Source of the DNA: Diadema setosum
Taxonomy: Eukaryota; Echinodermata; Echinoidea; Diadematoida; Diadematidae
Reading direction: 5' to 3'
Assembly (NCBI RefSeq): GCF_964275005.1
Contig: NC_092702.1
Coordinates: 1,899,501 to 1,963,500 of the forward strand
DNA length: 64,000 bases
Shown: positions 1 through 12,400 of the stretch, piece after piece
How the letters are laid out: each line of letters opens with the position of its first letter
Position numbering within the stretch: the first letter of the stretch is position 1
Notes under the pieces: generated by a model
What the model was told of the DNA's origin: nothing
Database searches by the model: none
Seen by the model: only the letters and a program-made list of their open reading frames with translations
Position numbers and translations under genes: made by a program

Positions 1-264
1 ATTTATAACAACACGATTGTGACGTCATAAAGCATTCTGACATTTGGCATTGCTTCACTAAAAAGGAGGAGGTTACGGCGTTGGTTTGTCTGTTTGCAAA
101 ATAACTCAAAAGGTGTGTACGGATTAAAATGAAACTTGCATAAAATGTAGATATTGACACAAGGAACACCTCATTCAATTTTGGTAGTGATCAGGGAATA
201 TTTATGGATTTTTGAAGGATTTTTCATCTTTTAGCATAATCTATAAGGTCACCGAACTTAGGGT

Positions 265-827
265 TCAAGCTACGCGTGCTGGAGGTTTAAATACGCGCAC
301 TAAAGCGCGCGCTCTGCTCGGCCAAGGCGCCGTGCAATGACGTAAACAAAAGGCTTCTATTTTGGGAAATTGCATGCGTGTAAGGGTGGATTTGAGTTGC
401 TGGCTTGCCGGAGGTCTGTGCTCTCCAAGTGCTTTTCTATTTGTAATATTTTTCACAAAGCAATTCTTCTCCTTCTGATTATTAAATCTGCCTCTTTCAA
501 TAAGCTGAAGATTCTTGCAGTTCTGACATCGTGCGCTGCTTCGTCCCTTCACAACATCGCATCCAACACACTGTACGACTTCTCGCTCCACTTTTTCCCC
601 CCATTTTCCCTTCTTTCGTTTATTTTTTGCGCTAGTTTTAATGCAAAATATGAAATAAATATACCTTGCCTAATTTCGAGTTTCGGTGCCTCCAAAAGAA
701 CTACAGCATTCACTTCGGGACTGCTCCTCTCAGTGAAAAAGTCTTTTGGAGTCACCTCTGCCCATAGTTTTAACCAGAAACTCTCAAGGAAAAGTATATT
801 TGTATACTGTAGCTGTTGTAGTTGCAC
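265..827 (-). pseudogene. Degraded ORF pair with a Cys-rich knuckle
   Basis: Two minus-strand open frames overlap here. The upstream one (827 to 549) and the downstream one (591 to 265) look like one coding sequence split by a frame change near a run of G and A at about 590-605. The downstream frame carries a CxxC...CxxC pattern (VQCVGCD, then ARCQNCKNL 14 residues later) followed by a basic stretch. The family is not recognised. Similar Cys pairs occur in transposon-encoded proteins, so a fossil transposase piece is possible. It could also be two real exons of an unknown gene or chance frames; support is weak. Confidence 0.2.
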
Positions 828-1400
828 TCTAAGGAAACAGAAGATGATAAATGATGACGATCATTTTGATGATAGCTGTGATGATGATAGGAGGAGCTAT
901 GTAAACAGAGGAGAAGCGTTCACTCGAAAGTCATTTCTAGGTATTGCGTTTCGTTTTACACAAACAGTCATAATGTCCCTCGAGATGGTTGTTCATTAGA
1001 ACAGACAATATCAGAAAGAGAAAAAAAAAAGAGACAGAGATAACTGTGAGCAAAAGGATACATTACGTACAATGTATATGTCATTGACATACAATGAAAC
1101 TCGCCCATATCAAATGCAACGGCAGAGGCGCGTGAAAGTTTACTTTGTATTTGTATTTGTTTAGTTTTGTTTTGTATTGTTGTTGTTGTTTGTTTGTTTG
1201 TTTTTTGGTTTTTTTTTTTTTTGGGGGGGGGAGGTAATTTTTCGTTTGTTTTCAATTGCGTGTGTACATGACGTGTGTGCACGCAGTGGCGGATCCAGAC
1301 GGGGGCGCACCCCCACTTTATTTATTTTTTTTTTAAAGACAAGAGAAATAAAAAGAAAAATGGAGGGGCGCGTGCACAAATTCCTGGACCCCCCCCCCCA

Positions 1401-1401
<1 letters not shown>

Positions 1402-1449
<48 letters not shown>

Positions 1450-1460
1450 GTATGTGTGTC
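1402..1460. repeat. (TG)n microsatellite
   Basis: About 29 TG dinucleotides directly after a run of C (1389-1399). Upstream, at 1285-1318, is a GC-rich stretch (GTGGCGGATCCAGACGGGG) of a kind often seen at ends of small interspersed repeats. Confidence 0.9.
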
Positions 1461-1684
1461 ATTTCTTCTTTTGTTTTCTCTTTACTATGATCTTTAGAGC
1501 ATGACATCGTCAACTGGCGTGAATATTCATAAGGACTGGTCAAGAAATGTTTGCAAAAAAAATGCGAAATTTCAAAACGCATAACTTTCTTACTTCTTGA
1601 CCGATTTTTGTCATTTTTGTATCGTTCTGCAGGGAATATTTCGCTCTTTTTCTAAGTTTATTCATTTTGGGGTGGATTTCCTCT

Positions 1685-2262
1685 TTAAAGGACAAGTCCA
1701 CCTTCATATACATGTGAGTTGAGTGAATGCAGCAATAATTAGTAGAGCACATCACTGAAAGTTTGAGGAAAATCGGACAATCCGTTCAAAAGTTATGAAT
1801 TTTTGAAGTTTCTGCTTAGTCACGGCATGGATGAGAAGACTACTATAGGCGGTAATGTCACATGCGTACAACGATATAACGAAAACAACTTAGAGAATTT
1901 CACCAAACTTTACCTTTTTTTTTTTAAACAAAGCGCACATTTCTTCGACTCGTTACTGACAAATGTTAAGGGAAATAATATTCCCCTTGCCTTCTGAAAG
2001 AGAGAAGTCGAGTTTTCTTTTGTTATGCGAGAAAAGTGAAAATATGTTGAATTTTCTTTATACTTTCTTTGTATTGTTGTACTCGAGTGACATCACAACC
2101 TATAGTAGTCTTCTCATCTAGCCGTGACTGAGCAGAAACTTCAAAAATTCATAACTTTTGAACGGGTTGTCCAATTTTCCTGAAACTCTCACTGATGTGT
2201 TTTACTAATCTTGCTGCATTCACTCAACCCACATGTCTATGAAGGTGAACTTGTCCATTAAG
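1685..2262. mobile_element. Fold-back MITE, AAAGGACAAGTCC family
   Basis: The left arm (about 1685-1854) and right arm (about 2098-2262) are inverted copies. The left starts TTAAAGGACAAGTCC and the right ends GGTGAACTTGTCCATTA. Both arms contain the block around AAAAGTTATGAATTTTTGAAG and its complement. The loop of about 245 bp has no coding potential. TTAA lies at or next to both outer ends, which fits an element that targets TTAA. A partial relative sits at 22103-22205. No transposase is present, so it is non-autonomous. Confidence 0.8.
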
Positions 2263-2644
2263 TTGAGATCCAGTTTGCGATTAAAGCTGCTACAAAAACC
2301 CAAAGAAATATGAGAAATTTAAAATCATAACTTCAAGAATATTTCTTGTTATGTTACTAGTGAGGAATAACTGGAATGGTTTTATTTCTCTCTATCTGAC
2401 TATGGATGTATGTATAGCCTGTCGGTGCCGTATCAGTGTGCCGTATGCACTGGCCGTATAGGGAAAAAAGAGCCCTCACAAGGGAGATGCGCAATACAAG
2501 CTCTGAAAGTAATTACAAAGGACCAACTTGGGATGTTCATAACTTTCGTCTTTTAACCCTGTGTGCTCCGAGTGACGATTGGCACAACAATGGAGTGGTG
2601 GTTTTAAAGTCAGACAACTAGGCCATCCTCCCCCCCCCCCCCTT

Positions 2645-2922
2645 CCAGGGTGGTATAGTATTAGTTGAGGTGAGGATTCAACTTTTAACTGTTTTCTCTT
2701 TTTTTCTCTTTTTTTTGTGAGATATAGAAACCACTTCGATTGTTAACGAGCATACAATTCTAAGAGGAATTAAAAGTTCACTCGATGAAATTAGTTTTGA
2801 AATGGTTGAATAAAAGGTGGGTCCCATCTTTTGTTAGGATCGCTTTGTTTTGGATATCCCAGCCTCCTCATCATCCAAAAATGTTGGAAACCTGAAGCCC
2901 CATCTAAACCGCGTATACCATC
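2645..2922. mobile_element. Fold-back MITE, GGGATGGTATAGT family, truncated copy 1
   Basis: It begins with a decayed end (GGTGGTATAGTATTAG), continues through the family's shared blocks (CATACAATTCTAAGAGGAATT, then AAAGGTGGGTCCCA at the dyad centre), and loses most of the right arm after GGATATCCCAGCC. It resumes near the terminal GAAGCCCCATCT. The same blocks occur at 14446-14830, 39713-40120, 46271-46660 and 49605-49995. Confidence 0.75.
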
Positions 2923-3779
2923 AGATCGACAAGCCATCGAGGACAAAATTATTACCAGGACAATGTTTTCAAACGTTGACATTTCACTACTTCTGAGCGA
3001 CAATCCTTTCATCCTAGGTCAGTAGGGCTACTAAGAATAAAGTGACAGGCAAGGGAAATAAATGTGAGTCTCTCGATTTCAAATTGCCGCAAGTGCTTTA
3101 TTAGTGCTCCTCCAACTGACAAATCCGTTTATTAACGACTGGGTGAAGTTAAAAAAAAATAAATAAACCAATAATGTTACAGGATGACCAAACTTGCCTA
3201 TGTATTAATGTTAATTGTGTCATCAAAGCAAAACTAAAGCCCTATAAAAGAATTTTAATAAGCAGATCACTGAAACCATACGGTCAAATGAGTCTAATTT
3301 TTGTCTAATGAAGTATCGGAGGAAAATCCTGAAAGTAATCCGGAAAGTAAAGAAGAAAAATAAAATCTGTAAACTTCAGCCCTCTTCTACAAATGCATAC
3401 TTTACAACGTTTACTATAGTAAACATTGTATACAATGGGAAGAGTGATGTCAAACATGCAGAACTTTGAAAACAAATGATAACTGTCTGACAAAAGAAAA
3501 AAAAGTTATGGAATGTTAGTTAGTTTGCTTGTTATTTGTGTTTTTTTTGGGGGGGGGGCAGAACTTTTCAATAAGTCAATTTATTCATTAGGCCTGCGTC
3601 CATTTCAAATTTCCCACTCAGTTTTCCCATCGGTATTTTTATTTTTTAATCATTTTTTTTTATTTGCTGTGTTCACCAACTATCACTTTGTTTCCCACAA
3701 ACCCATTCCAAATCATGCTCTGACATCCGTGTGAATATTTCTCCTGAATTTATGTCATCATGAGAAAATTGGCGAAGAT

Positions 3780-3977
3780 ATAAATGAATGCGTACTGCGC
3801 GAAGGCGAATGGCTCTTGTCTCTTTACCTGTTGGCGTACGCGCTGGCGCAGCAGCGGCGTGTGGGTCTGAGGTCCACTGGTGTGATCTCGTCAGCTCCAG
3901 CTCTCGAGTCTCAGTAGGTTATTTTATAGGTGGCGCGGGCAGGGCGCGCGCGCGCGGCAATATTGAAATTATTGAAA
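3780..3977 (+). promoter_or_regulatory. RNASEH2A: Probable RNASEH2A promoter / 5' UTR
   Basis: The 200 bases before the start codon are much richer in GC and CpG than the flanks, with GCGCGCGCGCGCGG at about 3945-3958 and several CGC clusters. The RNASEH2A ATG follows at 3978. No clear initiator was identified; a weak TATA-like stretch (TTATTTTATAGG) lies at 3919-3930. The promoter assignment rests on composition and position only. Confidence 0.45.
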
Positions 3978-6900
3978 ATGTCAGATGTCAACATGGAGGA
4001 GAGCCAAGAAAATGGGATGGAATCTCCTGACAGCATAGAAGATCAGGAGAAAATGGCGCAGATTGATCTAACGGACTTCGAGAAGAACAACAGTTTCAAC
4101 ACCTTCGTCGAATCAACCATCCCGCAAATCTGCAAAGACGAGCCATGCTGCTTTGGGATAGACGAAGCTGGAAGGGGACCAGTGCTTGGTAAGTCGAATG
4201 TCTATGACAGCTGCCCAATACTTCAGTCCCGTCTATAGCAGTAGGTGCAGGTATAATAGGTGGTGGCTGTGACAAGCCACCAGTCTAGGTTTGAATTTAT
4301 TGAATAAATTTATACACGTACTGTATAGATCTATGAAAGGTCAAGTCTCTAAAATAGTGCGAATAACAATGATGATGAATGGGAGCTAGCTTCTGTGCAG
4401 CTGTCTTATCGAGTAGATCTATGTGATTATGACAGAGACAGAGCCAGCTAGCTACAATTGTAGCGCTAGCCAGATCAGAGTGACAGAGAGGAGGCATTCG
4501 GCCATGCCATGCCCATATGCCATGGCATGAATGATCAATTGTAGTTGTACTGAACACTGATAGGGCCTAAGTGATATGTGCTGATTTTTTCTTTTAATTG
4601 AAATTCAAAACCATTTGTTCATGGTTATGCAAGCCGTCCATAATTGAACGATAATGGCCTCCAAAATTAGACCGCCTGATACATGTAGAAACCTATGTGC
4701 TTTTGAGCATGGGCAAACCATGGCCATGGGCATGTGCATGGCACGGGGTACGGGAGGTTCAACCTTGGTGCTGGTGCCGATAAACCGATACTTCAACCAC
4801 TTCAGTTTTATGGAAGCTGGAAGCTTGAGGTAGGTTATATAATGCTGCCAGTCTCTGATGCTATTTTAGCCTCTTACTTTTTTTTTTTTTTTGACATAAT
4901 ATACAGGGCTTAACCCTACTAAACTTTTTTTCACTGTAGCTCAGATGGGCTGTTTGGGCCACTGAAATCTTCAAATCTGACATTTTAGTGGCCCAGAAAG
5001 AAATCTAGTGTCCCGAAATAAACTGTCTGAAACCTGCCATCCAGTTTTAATCTACTGGTACCTGATTGAGCCACCAAAAGATAGCTTTTTTTTTTGGGGG
5101 GGGGGGGGAAATTTGGTGACCAGACATCAATTTTTAATGGCCCCAGGCCACCACTAATGTTGAGTCCTGCATATAAAATCTGTATGATGACAAAAGTCAA
5201 AAGTACAACATAGATAAATTTCGTATTTTATCATTTTATTATTCATAAAAATATAACATTCAGGAAACTAAAACCTGCAGGATGTATGGCATGCCTCTGT
5301 ATTTTGCCCTTTTTAGACTGCATGCTGAGTTTTATATCCAGATGATCAGATATAAAACAACCAATGCTGTTAATCCTGTTTTAAAACATCTTCACAAACT
5401 CATGAAGTCATGCACTGAATTTTCTTTGAAGAATTGACTGTCACAAAGTGGTATGCTGTTGTTTAGACTCCTTCACACATAAGATATTGTCATAAGATTA
5501 GCCAATTTTCAATTACATTGCTCTCATTGGGTTTATGTTTTAGATTGTGTGTTTTTCTTTCAGTGTTTGTGTGCACCTATGTTTGCTTAATTCTGGCCTT
5601 CTCTGATGTTTGTATTTGGTTTTTCTCCTGATCTATGATCTTATTCAGGGCCAATGGTATATGGAACCAGCTTTTGTCCTGTGTCATGGAAGAAGGAGCT
5701 TGGAGAGCTGGGTTTTGCAGGTAAACTCTGCCAGCTGTGATCTAACCTACCAAGACAAGTAGTTACGCTACCAAGAATGTTTAAAAATACTGTAAACGAG
5801 AATATTTTCTTTTCATTCGAGTAATTTTTTGTGCTCTAAGGAGTAAGATGAATTTTGCATGGTTTTAATTCTGCGGAATCAAGACATTACATGGTGGTAC
5901 ATGTAGTACTCAGGCAAAAATATTTGCATGCTTTTATTTCCACGCTTCTTATTGCACATTGCACAAAAATTTCCGCTTTCACAAAAGTGCAGTATGTTTG
6001 CCATCATTTTACATCAGATTGCCAGTCAGATGGTGCTGCAATGGAGTATTTCTCTTGGTCCATTCTTATCCCTGTAAACCAAGAGTTGTAAAGATTTGTG
6101 AAAGCTTTAAGTGTGCAAAACTGCAAGTGAGAGACCATATGCGAGGATCAGATGAAACTTTTTGACTACAGTTGAACCTCTATTATCCGGCCTCCCTTTA
6201 TCCGGATCTCTCTATTATCCGGACGCAATCTCACCGTGATTTTTTTTATCTTTTTTTAATAATTACGGGAGGAAAGGGGGATTCCCAACGGATACATTTC
6301 TTAATAATTATTTAGGTAAATCATCCCAAGAATTTATAAAAGAAAATGATTTCATTCTTGCAAACACGAACCTCTATTTTGGGGTCTGTTACTGTGTGTA
6401 ACAATGAAAAGGTTGCAGTATACACATTACTACATGTGGTACTACAATGGGCTACATTAGTACATGTGTATGTATATGTAGACTCTACATGTATAAAGCA
6501 TTGAGTCTCCCGTATCCGGCCAAATCCCTTATCCGGACGAGCCCCGGTCCCGACTTGTCCGGATACGAGAGGTTCAACTGTATTTTCATAAACCCATATC
6601 TGCAAAAGGACTGAAAGGTGACTGTTCTGTGAAAATGTTAGAAATTTCTAGGTAGGATGGGTTTTCTTCAAGACACGTAGAGAGACATATAAATACACAT
6701 ATATTGCTTGTGTTATATGTCTGAACACTGGAGAATATAAACTGTGATTGGCAGAATGAGCAGGTACCAAGTCATTCTCAAGCTCCAAACATGGACGGCT
6801 GAATTCTATATCTCATTCCGCTACTTTAGGATGATCTCCAGCTTGCATTGATTACTGAAATCAACAAATGTCCCACATGTCCAGTGAGAGACAAGCATTC

Positions 6901-9464
6901 TTGCTTCCCACTTGAAGCTTTCATGTGTATTCTTACCCTACTTGACAAATTCTCTTTGATAAAGATTCAAAGACCCTGAATGAAGAGCAGCGAGAGGCCC
7001 TCATGAAGAAGATTCAAGACTCCAGTGACAAAATGGGTTACAAGATTGAAATCCTGTCTCCAAACTACATTGCCAACTCCATGCTCAGGAGGTAACTTCA
7101 CCTGTGACCCAGAGAGCAGTATTCACCATCTTAGACCTATACAAGGCAACATTTCTTATTGGTGCAGTTTTTATTATAATGAACTGAGTGATAAACATAA
7201 TATTTCATTATTATATTGTTTTGCATGTTTGTCGATAATAGTCTTAATTAGACTGTTTTGTAGATTACATTGCTTAATGGCATCCCTTCCCCCAATAGAC
7301 AAGCATTACCTTACATGAGTTGGACTTTTATATATGTAACACTTGACTCAGACAATGCTCCACAATATTCTGTCAAGTTTTAGGATCAGTGTACAATGTA
7401 CACATGTAGCAATAACTTGTAGACCAAAGTGTTTATTAAGTGTTTTAATTGGCTCTCGTCAGGGGAATTTAAAGTGTAATAATTCATTATGTAGTGGAAG
7501 TGGTCTGTGATAAGATGGACACTAAGATGCATAACATGACAGCAGGAATTGCAAGATATTGCAAGATTTGTGTATCATACATATTTCAAATCACAAGACA
7601 CTGGTCAGTTTACTTATATTCAGTAGAAATTATTGCACCTCATACTTACATGCAATCCACAAAATATGCCTTTATCTCATAAGATGACTGCAATAGATAA
7701 AAGAGATATTATTCAGTGATAATCGCATTTTGTTTGATAGATGTGCAAAGTTACCGGTATGCCATTTGTGTGGAATTTTCGTAGAACCAAGTACAGCCTG
7801 AATGCTGTGTCCATGGACTCTGCCATCGGTCTTCTGCGGAGGGCACTTGCTGATGGAGTAATGGTGAAGGAGGTAGGAGCATAAAAGCATTTCACATCCT
7901 GCCATCGACAATGAATACTTTGTTGAGTGCCTGCAACATTATTAAGCAGTATGTCAGTAGTCATTCAGTCTAAATGCCTGGTGAACCAGTAGAATTCAGC
8001 GATAGAATGGCAGTGTAATTGACTACCTCTGGTTTGAATTGATTTTCCATGAAATGTGATGGGCAATGAAGTGGACATGCAAATGGAGTTGTGGGTTGCA
8101 TTGACCACAGATGTGAATACATTCACATCACTCCAAAATACTCTGACATTGACAGACCCAGAACAAGATGAAATGAGGTTGCTATGAATGCCTCTGTTGT
8201 GACATATATATGTGCTCAAGTATTTCTATTTTATTTATTTATTTATTTTTTTTTTAACATGAGACATTCCAGTGAAGTTCAGTAGGTAAACCTTTGGCTT
8301 GTAAAAAACAAGAGATTCTGAATTTGAATCCTGCCTCGTTTTGCCCTCAATGTTCTGTCATCACTCAGGCGCAGTACTTGATTTTAAAATCCATTGAAGA
8401 CTGGTCGCGAGTATACTCCGGTAGGTGTCTATGGGAAATGTGTGACATAGCATACAATCAGCTCACCTCAATGGCTTAATGTGCAGTTTGCCGTGCCATG
8501 CGGAGGTCTGTAATGGAAGGGCTGTAGGGTAGAGCACTTCTGTGGCTCAGAGGGGTACCCTTGGTGATCAGAAAATATCACTTAAGTTCATGTGGTTCCT
8601 TTTACAATCCCGTTGTGACAGGTCTTTGTGGATACTGTTGGAGATGCAAGCAAGTACCAGGCTAAGCTTCAGGCTCTCTTCCCAGACATAGAAATCACCG
8701 TCACTCCCAAGGCTGATGCAAAGTTTCCCATTGTCAGCGCTGCCAGTATATGTGCAAAGGTACCTCAACTCTTTTTCCATTTTCTTTCACTCTGTACTTT
8801 CAATTTGACTCATTAATGTGCCCTCTGGCATCTGCAAAGCATGGCTCAGCTGTTCCAATTTTTTAACTGATGGAGTTGCAGAACTAAATTCTGGCTTCTA
8901 TTTATACAATTTACTCTTGTCAGAAAGATCACTCTTTGGAACTCTCATTTAAGACAAAGTAAGTTTTCTTGTCCCCAAATCAGTTTTTGTATCATTTCAT
9001 CAGGTTTGTGTTTTTGTTTTTACTTCAGGCAGAAAAGAAAAATCCTTACAGTAACTCTAATCAGAGGCATGTCTCGCACCACAATCAATTTTCAATGTGC
9101 TTTACAAACTTTCACCCAGTTGTGAAAAATGTAAAACATTTGTATAAAATCTGAATCCATGTCCATGTGGAAGTAACATTACTGCAAGACCAATGAGATC
9201 ACTCCTGCTATCCTGATTGATTGTTACTGTCCTGTATTTTTGCCAGGTGACCAGGGACAGAGTGATTCATGGCTGGGCATTCATAGAAGGCAGTGTGGTC
9301 AAGTCGGACAACTATGGCAGCGGGTACCCATCAGGTGACCAGGCAAAATTATATCTATCTGAAAAATTCAAAAGAGAAGCAAGTCTGACGTTGCTGACCC
9401 CTGCTATCTCTCTGCTGAAAATGTACTTTTGTTTTATGTGGATGTGGTGCATATTGAGGGTTTT

Positions 9465-9498
<34 letters not shown>

Positions 9499-12400
9499 CC
9501 TATTGCGATCGCTCTTCGTCCAGTGTCCGTCGTGCGTCATGCGTCGTCCGTAGTCCGCCTTGCGTTGTCCGTCGTGCGTAAACTTTTTACATTTTTATCT
9601 TCTTCTTGAGATCCCCATAACCGATTTTCACCAAACTTGGCAGGTAGCATCCCTGAGGGATAGGATCTCAATTTGTTCAAATGGGCACCATGGCCCACCT
9701 TGGGGGCCCCAGGGGGGCCCAAACCCCCTAAAATTAAGGAATCTTTAAAAATCTTCTTCTCTAGAACCAGAAGTGATAGGGCTTAGTTAATACCATGGGT
9801 TAGTACATTGATGACTGTAGTTTCAAGTTTGTTCATGGGGGAATCAGGGGTGCCCCCCTTGGGACCCAGGGGAGGGGGGGTGGGGAGGGGTCCTTATGGG
9901 GCCTAAATTCTACATTTTCGTCTTCACTTTGAGATCCCCATGTCTGATTTTCACCAAACTTGGTAGCTAGCATCCTGAGGGGGATAGGATCTTGATTTGT
10001 TCAAATGGGGCACCATGGCCCACCTGGGGAGCCCCAGGGGGCCCAAACCCCCTAAAATTAAGGAATCTTTAAAAATTTTCTCTAGAACCAGAAGTGATAG
10101 GGCTAAGATAATACTATGAGTTAGTACATTGATAACTGTAGTTTCAAGTTTGTTCATGGGATTGACGGAATCAGGGGTGCCTCCCTCCCCCACCCTTGGG
10201 ACCCAGGAGAGGGGATGGGGATGGGGCCTGAATTTTACATGTTAATCTTCTTTTTGAAAACCTCATGATGAATTTTGACCAAACTTATCAGGTAGCATCC
10301 CTAGGGGGATAGAATCTCAATTCCTTCAAATGGGCACCATGTCCCTCTTGGGGACATTAAGGAATATCTAAAATCTTCTACTCTACGTGTAGAACCAGAA
10401 ATGATAAAGCAAGGTAATACCATGAGTTTGTACACTGATGACTTTAGTTCCAAGTTTGTTCATTGCAGATCCAGGGCTGCCTGCCCCCCCCCCCCCTCCA
10501 CCCTGGAGTTGGGGGGGGGGGGGGGATCCATATATGCAGACCTAAGTTTCCAATGTTCTCGGGTAAGCGTGTGCAAGAATGCATGAAAGGTGAAATTGTG
10601 ATACTCAGGTGAGCGTGTGACCCCCAGGTCTCTTGTTAATGTTTCAGTTCTTACTAGTCTCCTGGTGAACCATTTCATATGTCAGTAGCTTTTTGATCAT
10701 ATTTTTTCACAGCATGTATTTGCTGTCCCTAAAATTTGCACAGAAACAGATACCCTGTGATGATTTAAGGAGTGCCAGCAACCTTTTATTTATGAGTTCA
10801 TATAATTCAAATAGTCCCTTCTGGGGAAGAATATATATTTCTAGAGTAAGTTTGCTTCTTAATTTCAACTATTATGTTATGTCAGGTCTCAATGAAAATA
10901 AAACTGATTTTCTGCAGTGTCACGACACCTTGAATTGCCAAAATCTGTTCTGTTGGATTTGAAAGGTATGATATCTCTAATGCTTTTGATTTTGTCTGTA
11001 TTGTCACTTGTAGATCCTTCAACCAAGAAATGGCTAGTTGACAACGTAGACCCTGTTTTCGGATTCCCTCAGTTTGTTCGATTCAGCTGGTCCACAGCAT
11101 CCTTAATACTGGATGACCACGCTTTCCCTGTACAGTGGTGAGTTTTCCCAGCAAAACCTTGATATTGAGAACATTGGAATGCTAACATACTTTCTAAATG
11201 TGTTTTCTTGATACTACAAACCAAACTGGGTCATACTGTGTTACTTCACAGGATGTTAAAATAAGTTCACACTTATTACAACTGATTAAAAAATTGCCCT
11301 ACATCGATGTACATGAATTGATCACTGTTTTAGAAGTAGACATGGCAAAAGAAATCATCGTCTTACATACACGGGCAGGATTCGAACTCACCACTAGACC
11401 ACTGCGCTTCCGCCCAATAGTTATTGCTGGTTCTAATCCTTACAGCATGCAGCAGGTACTGCATAATTATTCAAATTCATGAATTTGAATAAGTTCACAC
11501 TTAATTGACTGGTCTCGGGGAACTAGCTAATGACACCTGTTTGAAGAAGAAGAAATATGCACCTTCATTTTTCTTATGCTATGAAGAGGTATGCAATAGT
11601 ATGGACATCAGGGGGGTGTTTCATCAATGTAGTCAGCGCTGTCAAGTTGTCGGTCTCTGACAATTTCAGTAAAATCCTTGGTTTTGATTGGCTGAGATGC
11701 TCTGGTCACTGACTGTTACTATGGTTATTGTCAGAGACTGACAACTTGTCAGTGTTGACTATTTGATGAAACACCCCCCAGATTCACTTTGAAGAAAAGT
11801 TGAATGATGATTATTGCTTACACAGGGAATCTTCTTATAATGAACTGCGTGGAACAACCAAAATTTCCTTGTTATATCGCATACTTGCCAACTAGTAAGA
11901 TTTTATCAGATTCAGTAAGATTTTTTTATGTTAAAAATAGCAAAATCAGATTTTCTGTCAGAGAAATCAGATTTTAAAAAAATATTTAGATATACCTTTC
12001 ATGTGTATTTTCTGAAGATTTGACCGAAAGTAAGATTTTTAACTTCAGTTTGCATATAAAATAAGATTTTTGCAATCCATGAGTAAGATATTTCATCTTG
12101 AAATGTTGGCAGGTATGATATCAGGTATCTCGCTATATCTGACCTCATTATAGCAAGGTTCCACTGCATTAGTCTCAGGGATGTGCATGTGATATGACAG
12201 TGGGCAAAGCATGTACTCAGTACATTTAGAAGGTGCTGAATGCCTGGTACTGTAAAACCAGAAATGTTCATGTACATGAATTTTTATCGAAAGGGTTGGC
12301 TACACAAATGCACCGATTCGCAAAAATTTTCTACCGTGAAAAAGCCTGTTGGCTTCAATTTGCAAAAGTTTCATGCAATTTGCAAAAGTTTCTAGTTTTA

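Larger units (their letters stand above)
1..3777. other. Intergenic region upstream of RNASEH2A
   Basis: No intact gene is recognised here. The stretch holds a degraded ORF fragment (265-827), a poly-T/poly-G junction (about 1209-1231), a (TG)n tract (1402-1460), a fold-back element (1685-2262), a truncated copy of a second fold-back family (2645-2922) and a second poly-T/poly-G junction (3541-3558). The rest is AT-rich sequence with no pattern I could assign. Confidence 0.6.

Noticed and set aside
3930-3977. Upstream extension of RNASEH2A
   Set aside because: The frame is open upstream but has no ATG there (GTG only); ATG at 3978 is the first in-frame start.
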